Shown: positions 25,775 to 33,359, counted from the first letter of the stretch. The stretch is 64,000 nt of DNA from Flavobacterium sp. (GCF_027484205.1 NZ_JAIXUB010000026.1:310001-374000); one strand, 5' to 3'. The notes: generated from the sequence alone by a model not told the origin. Made by a program: numbers and translations.

Positions 25775-26545
25775 ATGAATAATCTCGATAATAAAAATTT
25801 TTGTTTTACAATAATGCCTTTTAGAGGATATTTTGAAGACTATTATTTGAAAATATACAAGCCCGCAATTGATGAGGCAAATCTAAAACCTTTAAGAGCT
25901 GATGATATTTATACTCCTGGAACAATCATTAATGATATTTGGGAAGCAATTCAAAAGTCTAAAATCATTTTAGCAGATTTAACTGAACAAAATGCAAATG
26001 TGTTTTATGAATTAGGTTTAGCACATGCGTCTGGGAAGCCCGTAATATTACTCTCTGAGAGACTTGAAGATGTTCCTTTTGATTTACGCGCTTTGCGAGT
26101 AATTATCTACAATAAAAATATTCCAGATTGGGGAAAAATTCTGCAAGACAGTATAACCAAAGCATTAACCGAAACTCTTATCTCTCCTGTAAAAGCAATT
26201 CTTCCGACTTTTTTGACAATTATTAAAGACAAGAATTCATTTGTTTCTGAATCGGACAAAGTTCTTTTAGAACTTAAATCTGATATCGAGTATTTAAAAA
26301 AAATACAAAAGGTTGGGAATGTCTCTGATTTTGATTTACAAGGTGAAACGATAGGGCCAATATCTGAGCATGATATCCAAATTTTAAAAATGCTCTCAAA
26401 CGGAATAAGTCAGTCCGAAATTGCCGCTTCATTAAAAATGAGTTCTTCATATCTTGAAAAAGTAATTAATAGATTAAAAGTAAGATTTAATGCAAACAAT
26501 GCGATTGAACTTATTAAAAAATCTATTGATATAGGACTGATATAA
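25775..26545 (+). CDS. TIR/nucleoside-deoxyribosyltransferase-like domain fused to LuxR-type HTH
   Basis: 256 aa. N-terminal ~150 residues: FCFTIMPF (9-16), YKPAIDEANLKPLRADDIY, IWEAIQKSKIILADLT and NVFYELGLAHASGKPVIL with Glu79, the typical acidic residue of TIR-like/2-deoxyribosyltransferase folds that bind or cleave nucleotides. After a linker with KNSFVSESDKVLLELKSDIEYLK, residues ~199-256 form a LuxR/GerE-type HTH (ILKMLSNGISQSEIAASLKM; EKVINRLKVRF). Possible roles: a nucleotide-sensing regulator or a defence effector. The HTH makes regulation more likely. Single gene between elements H and I. Confidence 0.8.
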   Translation: MNNLDNKNFCFTIMPFRGYFEDYYLKIYKPAIDEANLKPLRADDIYTPGTIINDIWEAIQKSKIILADLTEQNANVFYELGLAHASGKPVILLSERLEDVPFDLRALRVIIYNKNIPDWGKILQDSITKALTETLISPVKAILPTFLTIIKDKNSFVSESDKVLLELKSDIEYLKKIQKVGNVSDFDLQGETIGPISEHDIQILKMLSNGISQSEIAASLKMSSSYLEKVINRLKVRFNANNAIELIKKSIDIGLI

Positions 26546-26550
26546 TTGAC

Positions 26551-26715
26551 TGCTATTAACAACCGTTTACGCCTATTGCAAGTCATGCGCTTGCTATTTA
26601 GTCTTCGTGGAAAATAATCTGGTGGCTACAATTCTATCTTTCAAAGAAAATCCTTAGTTTTATTTCGCTCAATGTTTGCAGCAACAACAAATGTAAAACG
26701 ATATAATGTTAAGCA
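26551..26715 (+). repeat. attC-like cassette element I (second subtype)
   Basis: Left GCTATTAACAACCGTTTACG, right GCAACAACAAATGTAAAACG then ATATAATGTTAAGC. Shares its middle with H. Core TAGTTTTA (26655-26662) is one base off TAnnTTTG. Confidence 0.5.
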
Positions 26716-26781
26716 AAACACTATCGCCAGTCTCAAGATAGTATATACTTCTTCAAACAAATTTTAAAAAACTCCTTACCT

Positions 26782-26991
26782 ATTTTTAATTTTTAGTAAA
26801 TTACTTTGTACTTTTAACAAACTATTTTTATTTTTTTACTATTAAATTATAATTTTTAATAATATACTTTTAGTTTTTTACTATATATTTTGTATTATTA
26901 GATAATTATTTTGTGTTTTTTATAACTAACTTTTAATTTTTAATTACTTAATTTCATATTTTAGCAACATACTTTTAATTTTTAACAACAT
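26782..26991 (+). repeat. Ten tandem 21-bp repeats upstream of an XRE regulator
   Basis: Ten units, each exactly 21 bp without any indel, degenerate in sequence: A(C/T)TTTTxxTTTTTAxxAxxxT, e.g. ACTTTTAATTTTTAACAACA plus T at 26971-26991. The array ends 4 bp before the ATG of the HTH protein. All frames but the last three units contain stops, so it is non-coding. A period of two helical turns places every T-tract on one DNA face, which fits intrinsic curvature, a co-operative operator or an iteron-like array. Confidence 0.85.
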
Positions 26992-26995
26992 CAAT

Positions 26996-27352
26996 ATGTT
27001 ATCACTCAACCTTAGACCAATTTTTACCACTAGAGGTATAGAAAAACCCTACTCCTTTCTTGTTAAAAACGGATTCACTTCTCATACGGCAAACAGTCTT
27101 TTAAATAGTAAAACAAGAGTCTTCAGATTAGATCACATCGAGCTATTATGTGAAATATTATTATGCGAACCTAACGACTTACTTATGTGGAAACCTGACA
27201 GCGGTAAGACAATTGCCCCAAACAATCCACTTAATAAATTAATTGCTAATACAGAAACTAAAACAGATTTAAAAAAAACACTCTTTAGTCTTCCCTATCA
27301 ACAGTTAAAGGAAATTTCTAACAAGCTAACAAAAGAAATTGACGAAAAGTAA
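26996..27352 (+). CDS. XRE/Cro-C1-type transcriptional regulator
   Basis: 118 aa. Residues 1-66 form a Cro/C1-type HTH of the HTH_26 type: LRPIFTTRGIEKPYSFLVKNGF, then SHTANSLLNSKTRVFRLDHIELLCEILLCEPNDLL. The rest is a short helical tail (NKLIANTETKTDLKKTLFSL…). Likely binds DNA as a dimer. The start is immediately after the ten 21-bp repeats, so autoregulation through that array is an obvious possibility (inference). A cassette half-site follows. Confidence 0.85.
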   Translation: MLSLNLRPIFTTRGIEKPYSFLVKNGFTSHTANSLLNSKTRVFRLDHIELLCEILLCEPNDLLMWKPDSGKTIAPNNPLNKLIANTETKTDLKKTLFSLPYQQLKEISNKLTKEIDEK

Positions 27353-27786
27353 TCGTTATAAAATACTACAGTTAACAAAAGTTCCATGCTATCACTAAGC
27401 ATACGCTTACTATTCCATCTCAATTAAATAATCAAAAACGAATACGTAATCTTTAAAAGAAATTCCCCATGCTTCGCAAAGAGTTTCCAGAAGCTGGGCA
27501 AATATCTCATGACTTTGCGTTTTTGATTTTAATCAATAAATTCAGAACACATTAAAGCTAACACTACGTGATGTAAAGCGACGGAACTAATTACATTGCT
27601 ATTAGAAGATAAAAACACAATTTCATTGTTAGATAAATTTTAGTTTTGTAGATTTGAGTAAAATAATTCATATTGTAGCACTAATAATTCCTTATTTAGA
27701 AATATTAGGATGATAATTTTAGCCTTTCATACCAATTGTAAGCTAATATAACTCAAAGTCAACATATTTAAAACTAATTATTATTT
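27353..27786 (+). other. Gap with two cassette half-sites and family-2 repeat
   Basis: No gene seen in 434 bp. It contains a subtype-2 left half-site (27367-27430: AGTTAACAAAAGTTCC, CGCTTACTATT), a left box GCTAACACTACG at 27554, an 11-bp inverted repeat AATCAAAAACG/CGTTTTTGATT (27430-27440 and 27518-27528), and the family-2 repeat from 27634. It looks like debris of lost cassettes. Confidence 0.5.
27634..27725 (+). repeat. Family-2 repeat with promoter core, copy 2
   Basis: Diverged copy of the element at 19070-19176, beginning GATAAATTTTAGTTTTG. TAGATTTG at 27649-27656 occupies the position of TATATTTG in copy 1. The GGCGCTA hairpin of copy 1 has decayed. Precedes the S41 peptidase gene. 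Confidence 0.6.
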
Positions 27787-29214
27787 ATGAGAAAACATCT
27801 GATTATTTTACTCCTCATGTTAGCAAAAACCTCTTTCGCACAAAGTTGTAAATGCGATAGTATTTTTTTACAAACAAGACAAATTGTACAAGATAATTAT
27901 GCTGGGTGGTTTGATAAAGTAAACTCAAAAAATCTTGTTGAATATGACAATTGGACATCTAACCATTATTTAATGTCAAAAGAAATAACTAATGATAGTA
28001 TTTGTGCTAAACAATTACAAAATTGGATTTCATTTTTTCAAGATAAGCACTTGAGGATTAAATATAATAAACCAAAATCAAATATAAATTCTAATTCAGA
28101 AAATAAAAAAATTGAAATTCTACATACAGGTTTAACAGAAAATCAATTGACCGATTATTTTAAAAAAAACAAAAAACTTGATCCTATCGAAGGAATTTAT
28201 GAAAACTCAAGTTACAAACTTGCAATAACACAAGCAAAACCAAACCTTTACTACGCTACAATAATTAAAACCCAAAATGAAAATTGGAAAGAAGGAGAAG
28301 TTAAATTAACAATTAAGAAAATTAACCAGAAATATTTAGGTACTTTCTATGAAGGCGACAAGACTGATTTTTCAGAGCATGATGTTAAAATAGTAGACAA
28401 CATTCTAGATTTCGATATCGTTTTTTATGAAAAATTATTTCCAATCGTAAAAACAAAAAGAGACATAACGGAATATGAAATGTCAAAAGACAGATATGCT
28501 CCAAGTTTAAATTTTAAAGACAATGTAGCAATTTGGAAGTTTCCATCATTTGAAAATAACGCCTATGAGCAAACAGAATATTTATTAAAAAAATATAAGA
28601 CTAAATTAGAAAATACACCTTTTTGGATATTAGATTTGAGAAATAATAGCGGTGGAGATTATAGTATTGGTTTACAATTGTTAGATTATATCTATACAAA
28701 ACCAATTTTAAATTATAATTCAGAGATGCGAATGACTCAATCTAATTTCGAAAAATGGTATCAGTTTATTGCCGAATACTATGAAAATGCTGATTCTAAA
28801 ACAAAAAAAGAACTCGATGAAAGAATGAATAAAATGAAATCTCATTATGGCGAACTTTATAATGAAAGCGGAACACAAACAGACACTATAAAACTCGATA
28901 ATGTCAAAATTAATCCTTTGAAAATAGCATTATTAATAAACGAAAACACAGTAAGTAGTGGAGAACTATTTACAATTCTGGCAAAACAAAGTGATAAAGT
29001 ATTGGTTATGGGAACAAATTCAGGCGGAATGATGGATTATGGTAATGTGGTAACCTACAAAACAAATTTTTCAACAATAAAAATTCAATTGCCTACAAAT
29101 CGACAATTATGGCTTGATACAAATTTTTCAGTAGACAAAGAGGGCTTAAAACCAGATATTTATCTAAAAGAAAATAATTGGATAGAACAAGTAATAAAAT
29201 TAATTAAACAATAA
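27787..29214 (+). CDS. Exported S41 family peptidase
   Basis: 475 aa. Signal peptide ends TSFAQ (~19), then SCKCDS. The N-terminal ~110 residues are helical (WFDKVNSKNLVEYDNW; LQNWISFFQDKHLRI), as in tricorn-core/S41 proteases. The C-terminal catalytic part has FWILDLRNNSGGDYSIG (~280-296), a helical insertion, and IALLINENTVSSGELFTI, where Ser390/391 is the likely nucleophile, then GTNSGGMMDYGN. Acts in the periplasm; substrate unknown. Lies in the cassette block, followed by element J, but is longer than the other cargo. Confidence 0.85.
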   Translation: MRKHLIILLLMLAKTSFAQSCKCDSIFLQTRQIVQDNYAGWFDKVNSKNLVEYDNWTSNHYLMSKEITNDSICAKQLQNWISFFQDKHLRIKYNKPKSNINSNSENKKIEILHTGLTENQLTDYFKKNKKLDPIEGIYENSSYKLAITQAKPNLYYATIIKTQNENWKEGEVKLTIKKINQKYLGTFYEGDKTDFSEHDVKIVDNILDFDIVFYEKLFPIVKTKRDITEYEMSKDRYAPSLNFKDNVAIWKFPSFENNAYEQTEYLLKKYKTKLENTPFWILDLRNNSGGDYSIGLQLLDYIYTKPILNYNSEMRMTQSNFEKWYQFIAEYYENADSKTKKELDERMNKMKSHYGELYNESGTQTDTIKLDNVKINPLKIALLINENTVSSGELFTILAKQSDKVLVMGTNSGGMMDYGNVVTYKTNFSTIKIQLPTNRQLWLDTNFSVDKEGLKPDIYLKENNWIEQVIKLIKQ

Positions 29215-29220
29215 AAAAAT

Positions 29221-29357
29221 CACATCAACCGTCACAAAATATGGCTAGGCACGAGATTCATTTGAAATCAGAAAGGTCTTTAATTTAAAGGTTTGTTTAT
29301 ATTCGTGAAGGTTTGGTCTTGGTTTATAACCACCTCTTGAAGCCACAGACTTTATCA
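29221..29357 (+). repeat. attC-like cassette element J
   Basis: Left CACATCAACCGTCACAAAAT; right CCACCTCTTGAAGCCACAGAC then TTTATCAA. Core TATATTCG (29298-29305), one base off TAnnTTTG, 62 bp before the next ATG. Outer boxes are more decayed than in B or D. Confidence 0.55.
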
Positions 29358-29367
29358 ATAATTTAAA

Positions 29368-29829
29368 ATGAAGACATTAAAACAAATATTTGTTGAATTC
29401 GAAATTGGAGAAATTTATCCAGAAAATTTACCTCATGAAATAATCAATATTCTTGAATCAACAGACCAAAATGATTTTATCATAAAAATAACAAACCTTT
29501 ACAAACCTACAAGAGCAGATATATTAGAATATTTATATCCTGCATTCGGTATAACTGAAAAAGAAAAATTATCAAAAAAAGAAAAATTAGTTTTACTTAT
29601 AAATAGGTGGATAAATAATAAATTGGAAACTAAAACATTACATGACAGAATTCATTATTTTGGATTAGAAGACACTCTAAATACTGAATCGTTTGATTAC
29701 TTTATACGTAATCTATCAATGTCCGCAAGTGGAAATTGGGTTCCCGGAGATGAATGGGATTGGACAATTGAAAACATTGAAAAAGATTTAAAAGCGATTG
29801 AAAATAGGTATTATGAATTTATTATATAA
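29368..29829 (+). CDS. Hypothetical cassette protein, helical
   Basis: 153 aa, soluble, mostly helical (LKQIFVEFEIGEIYPENLPHEI, LTEKEKLSKKEKLVLLINRW), then SFDYFIRNLSMSASGNWVPGDEWDW and a final IEKDLKAIENRYYEF. No motif known to me. It lies between element J and truncated element K, the last unit of the array. Confidence 0.6.
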   Translation: MKTLKQIFVEFEIGEIYPENLPHEIINILESTDQNDFIIKITNLYKPTRADILEYLYPAFGITEKEKLSKKEKLVLLINRWINNKLETKTLHDRIHYFGLEDTLNTESFDYFIRNLSMSASGNWVPGDEWDWTIENIEKDLKAIENRYYEFII

Positions 29830-29830
29830 A

Positions 29831-29928
29831 CTGTTGCTTACTGCCATTACAAGAAATGGCAAAGCACGAGATTCATTCAAAATCAAAAAAGGTTTTTAAT
29901 TTATAGTTTTGTTTATATTTGTGAAGCT
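29831..29928 (+). repeat. Truncated attC-like cassette element K
   Basis: Left half only: GGCAAAGCACGAGATTCATT and GTTTTGTTTATATTTGTGAA are as in elements F and B, with TATATTTG at 29914-29921. Similarity stops at ~29928 where unrelated DNA begins, so the right arm is missing. Confidence 0.6.
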
Positions 29929-30043
29929 ATACTATGATCCAAAAAGTGTTTCTTACAAACCTCAACAAGAGGAGATGCAATCTAAAAACTTAACAAATTC
30001 TAAATTGAAATAGTACTATTCAAAATTTAATAAAATAAACATA

Positions 30044-30574
30044 ATGAGATATCTATATTTAGTCAAAGTAATTTTATTAACCATGCTTTTTGTTGGATGT
30101 AGTAGTGATGAATCTAATCAATCACAAGAAAATTTTTTAACTATCAATGGTGTTAAACAGTCACTAACAAACCAAGCTGGTGTTAATATATATTTTAATG
30201 GCGGAGGTTTTACTTTCGCACCACAAACAGGAAATACTGTTACCGTGTACGATATGGTAAATATAATTGATCCGGATCAAATATATCTTCCAAATTTCAA
30301 TAGTCCTGATTTTTCCAATTCTCTACACTTGCGATTTATAACTGCTGCAGAAACCAACTCAGGAAATCATACCACTGTTAATGGTTCTTTAATAGAAATT
30401 AATTCAAATGATGTGATTGCTGAATGCTTTACCAATGATGAAACACAATCTGTTTACGCTCAGGAGAATCAAAAGATATTTATTGAAAAATCTCCAAATA
30501 TAATTCTAATCAAATTTACAAACGTTCGTTTTGGTACAAACGTAATGAGTGGGCGCTTTAAAATTAATTACTAA
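30044..30574 (+). CDS. Lipoprotein of unknown function
   Basis: 176 aa. Leader ends MLFVGCSSDES, Cys19 lipidated and followed by SSDE. The body (FLTINGVKQSL; FNGGGFTFAPQTGNTVTVYD; NSLHLRFITA; GNHTTVNG) is beta-rich and reads like the many small Bacteroidota lipoproteins with no assigned function. The gene follows the truncated element K by 115 bp; the intervening DNA shows nothing recognisable. Confidence 0.7.
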   Translation: MRYLYLVKVILLTMLFVGCSSDESNQSQENFLTINGVKQSLTNQAGVNIYFNGGGFTFAPQTGNTVTVYDMVNIIDPDQIYLPNFNSPDFSNSLHLRFITAAETNSGNHTTVNGSLIEINSNDVIAECFTNDETQSVYAQENQKIFIEKSPNIILIKFTNVRFGTNVMSGRFKINY

Positions 30575-30685
30575 TAAAGTCATCTCATAACAGTTTTTTC
30601 AAGAAATGATATCATCAAATTTGTTTATAAATTCATAGTATTGATTCATCTTAACCTTAAACACAAATTCTTAAGTAGCAATCCC

Positions 30686-31417
30686 ATGAAAAAAACCTTT
30701 ATACTTTTTCTACTTTTTGTTTTTACTTTTTCAAATGGTCAAACGAAAAATCATATAGAGAAATTTAAAAACCTAGAACCAGATGTTTGGTTGAGTATTT
30801 GGGATAAGACAAATTCAGAGAAATCATTAAAAATTGATTCGCTTTATTATGATGACATTCCAAAATATCTAGAGTTTAAAGGAACCGTTGTAGAAGCTTT
30901 AAAATGGACCGACGCTTTAGGTGAAAATATACTTATCCAAACCGTTACTGGTGAATTCAAATGGAAAGAATATGAAACCAATCAATCCGATTTTACTTTA
31001 CAAGACAAATCAGAACTATACACGTACTTATTCCGAAAAAGCAATTCCGAAAGTGAGTTCAGTCGCGTTTGGAGAATGTATGATTTTAATAAGTGTTATG
31101 GTGTAGATTGGTTCACTGGTTTTATTCCAAAAGCAACCACAATAACCGATTTAGATAAGGACGGAATTGCAGAAATTGCTATACCTTATGTACTTATTTG
31201 CCGTGGCGGAATGGATCCAGGTGAAATGAAAATCATCCTATATGAAGACAACACCAAGTACGCTTTGAGAGGTTCAACGATGCTATTTTGCGAAACAAAA
31301 ACACCTTCTGGAGGCAAATTTGAAGCAAGCGAAAACTTAAAAACAACGCCACTTTTCTTAGACTTTTTACAAAAACGTTGGAACACTCACAAATGTGAAA
31401 ACGAGAGATTTTATTAA
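30686..31417 (+). CDS. Secreted protein with a DxDxDG motif
   Basis: 243 aa from MKKTFILF at 30686; an in-frame start 45 bp earlier is rejected because the signal peptide (ends SNGQ) begins here. The C-terminal half contains TITDLDKDGIAEIAIPYVL, a calcium-binding-like loop, then CRGGMDPGEMKIILYEDNTKYALRGST. This block resembles proteins labelled M949_RS01915-type, linked in Riemerella to surface polysaccharide; I give that only as a resemblance. No catalytic residues recognised. Confidence 0.65.
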   Translation: MKKTFILFLLFVFTFSNGQTKNHIEKFKNLEPDVWLSIWDKTNSEKSLKIDSLYYDDIPKYLEFKGTVVEALKWTDALGENILIQTVTGEFKWKEYETNQSDFTLQDKSELYTYLFRKSNSESEFSRVWRMYDFNKCYGVDWFTGFIPKATTITDLDKDGIAEIAIPYVLICRGGMDPGEMKIILYEDNTKYALRGSTMLFCETKTPSGGKFEASENLKTTPLFLDFLQKRWNTHKCENERFY

Positions 31418-31470
31418 AAAAGAAATAAAAAAATTAATTAAATTGAGTTCTAAATAAGCTTTAAAAATTT

Positions 31471-31550
31471 AGACACAAATTACACGAATTTACACGAATA
31501 GTAATCTTACTACTTATATTCAATTTGTGTAAATTCGTGCAATTCGTGTA
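31471..31550. repeat. 28-bp inverted repeat, ACACGAATT family
   Basis: Arms at 31472-31499 and 31523-31550 pair at 24 of 28 positions; each arm is itself a triple of TTxGTGTAAATTCGTG-like units. Lies between convergent genes, so it may act as a terminator, though it lacks a GC-rich stem. Short units of this kind recur in Flavobacterium intergenic regions. Confidence 0.6.
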
Positions 31551-31593
31551 AAAAAAATATCTGTTTATTTGACTGTTATATATTGAAATCAAG

Positions 31594-31998
31594 TTAATTA
31601 TGCTGCTCTTGAAAAACTTCCAATAAATAATCGGGCGAAACCATTCGTGTAGGCGATTTTTCCATTGCTTTCAATACTCGCTTGATTGCAAACGGATTCA
31701 ATCCCATATTGATGCCAATTTCGTGGATTTTAATTTGTTCTCTTTCGTGCAAAACGCCATCGCAATGCATCAAAAGTGCCAATCTATAAAACTGCTGAAT
31801 GCGTTCAAACTCACTTTTAATGATTTCACTTCGGTTTTCTTCATGAAAAAGTTGTTTCAACTCGTCTTTGCTTACGCCAAGTTCTATAGCAATTATCGAA
31901 AGAAACATGTATTCTCTATCGTGCAATTCTCCATCAACAATTGCAAACGCAATCATGTCTGCTAATAAACTTAATTTTTGTTCCTTAGTGTTCATCAA
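31594..31998 (-). CDS. TerB-like protein
   Basis: 134 aa all-helical protein of the TerB/tellurite-resistance family, cytosolic. Two acidic helix-loop units: LSLLADMIAFAIVDGELHDREYMFLSIIAIELGV and LMHCDGVLHEREQIKIHEIGINMGL, each with the D-G-x-x-x-x-x-E pattern that binds a metal in TerB. Ends with a pair of helices. No other ter genes are nearby, so the link to tellurite is only by family. Confidence 0.8.
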   Translation of the reverse strand: MMNTKEQKLSLLADMIAFAIVDGELHDREYMFLSIIAIELGVSKDELKQLFHEENRSEIIKSEFERIQQFYRLALLMHCDGVLHEREQIKIHEIGINMGLNPFAIKRVLKAMEKSPTRMVSPDYLLEVFQEQHN

Positions 31999-32054
31999 AA
32001 TGATTATTTTTAGCTAAAATATAATTATTTGTTAAATTCTAAAAATTAATTCGC

Positions 32055-32858
32055 TTGAAATTCATTTTAACCTTTTTATTTGGAGTCATTTTTTGCAGTT
32101 CAAATGCTCAAAATAGCACAGCCAGCAAGCAAGTTTCGTCTTTTTTAATAGAAGCACCACAATTAAATACGACGAAGAAAATTTGGGTGTATTTACCAAA
32201 AAACTATGATAGTAATTCAAAGAAAAAATACCCTGTCATTTACATGCACGACGGTCAAAACCTATTTGATGCCAAAACATCCTACGTTGGTGAATGGAAT
32301 GTTGATGAAACTTTAGACAGCATTTCGGCACAAGTAATCGTCATCGGAATCGAACACGGCAACGAAAAACGTATGGAAGAACTAACGCCTTTCAAGCACG
32401 AAAAATACGGTGGCGGAAATGCTGATAATTACTTAGATTTTATTGTTCAAACACTGAAACCTTACGTTGACAAAAACTACAAAACCAAAACAAATGCAAA
32501 TAACACAGCTCTTTTTGGAAGTTCTTTAGGCGGATTGGTCTCTTTTTATGGAGCATTAAAATATCCTAAAATCTTTGGAAAAGTAGGTTGCTTCTCGCCT
32601 TCTTTTTGGTTCAACAGAAAAGAAATTTTTGAACTGATGCGAAAAGCAAAAAATTTTAAAACCAAAATCTATTTTCTCTGTGGCGACAATGAAGGCGATG
32701 ACGATATGGTTCGCGATTTAGATAATATGGAATTTGAAATTGATAGCAAACGTTGCCATTGTAAAAACTTAAACAAAAAGATTATAGTCAAAGGCGGACA
32801 ACACAACGAAAAATTATGGCGCGAAGGTTTCAAAAAAGCGTATCTTTGGCTGTTCTAA
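32055..32858 (+). CDS. Exported esterase, Fes/IroE-like alpha/beta hydrolase
   Basis: 267 aa starting at a TTG, which is needed to include the signal peptide (KFILTFLFGVIFCSSNAQN, cleaved ~19). Conserved: IWVYLPKNYD, YPVIYMHDGQNLFD, WNVDETLD, and the nucleophile elbow FGSSLGGL near residue 158, with the final His in VKGGQHNEKLW. Members of this group hydrolyse siderophore or ester substrates in the periplasm or outside; the true substrate is unclear. Confidence 0.85.
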   Translation: MKFILTFLFGVIFCSSNAQNSTASKQVSSFLIEAPQLNTTKKIWVYLPKNYDSNSKKKYPVIYMHDGQNLFDAKTSYVGEWNVDETLDSISAQVIVIGIEHGNEKRMEELTPFKHEKYGGGNADNYLDFIVQTLKPYVDKNYKTKTNANNTALFGSSLGGLVSFYGALKYPKIFGKVGCFSPSFWFNRKEIFELMRKAKNFKTKIYFLCGDNEGDDDMVRDLDNMEFEIDSKRCHCKNLNKKIIVKGGQHNEKLWREGFKKAYLWLF

Positions 32859-32918
32859 AGCTGGAAGACTGAAGTTGGAAGTTGGAAGAATAAAACAAAA
32901 TATTTAATAAAGTAAAAA

Positions 32919-33359
32919 ATGAACAACAACGATATTTTCAAAAAACTACGTGTAGCATTAATGCTTCGTGATGACCAAATAGAAGAAATCTTAAAATTAG
33001 TAGATTTCAGAATGTCTAAAGGTGAAATTGGTAATTTCTTTAGAAATGCTGATCATCCAAAATTTGTGGAATGTGGCGACCAAGTATTGCGTAATTTCCT
33101 AAACGGATTAGTAATTCACTTGCGTGGAACAAAAGAAAATCCGAAGAATCCTATGGATGTCATTGCAATTCACAAAAAAGAAGCACAACCAAAAGAATTT
33201 AAAAAACCAGAAGGAACTGCTCCAAAAAAAGAGTTTAAGCCAGGCGATTTTAAGAAAAATCCAGCATCTAAACCTAAATTTGCTGCTAAAAAACCGGTAA
33301 AGAGAGTTGAAATTGTAGAAAAAGTACAATACAAAAACGGTAAGAATAAAAAGGATTAA
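32919..33359 (+). CDS. DUF1456 family protein
   Basis: 146 aa. The N-terminal ~75 residues are the DUF1456/YehS-type helical domain: DIFKKLRVALMLRDDQIEEILKLVDF followed by MSKGEIGNFFRN and VLRNFLNGLVIHLRG. The C-terminal half is low-complexity Lys/Pro (KEFKKPEGTAPKKEFK, KNPASKPKFAAKKP), probably disordered. Cytosolic; role not known. Confidence 0.85.
   Translation: MNNNDIFKKLRVALMLRDDQIEEILKLVDFRMSKGEIGNFFRNADHPKFVECGDQVLRNFLNGLVIHLRGTKENPKNPMDVIAIHKKEAQPKEFKKPEGTAPKKEFKPGDFKKNPASKPKFAAKKPVKRVEIVEKVQYKNGKNKKD

Noticed and set aside
26782..26991. CRISPR array
   Set aside because: Units are contiguous 21-mers with no spacers of equal length, the sequence is degenerate and there are no cas genes.
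26908..26995. N-terminal extension of the XRE regulator into the repeat array
   Set aside because: The frame is open over only the last three repeat units, has no start codon there and would give a Leu/Ile/Asn-rich stretch unlike the family.
19818..29928. A complete integron with integrase
   Set aside because: No tyrosine-recombinase reading frame (no R..H-R-Y pattern) on either strand in the window; only an integrase-less array can be claimed.
31594..31998. Tellurite-resistance operon
   Set aside because: Only a TerB-like gene is present, with no terA, terC, terD or terZ nearby.
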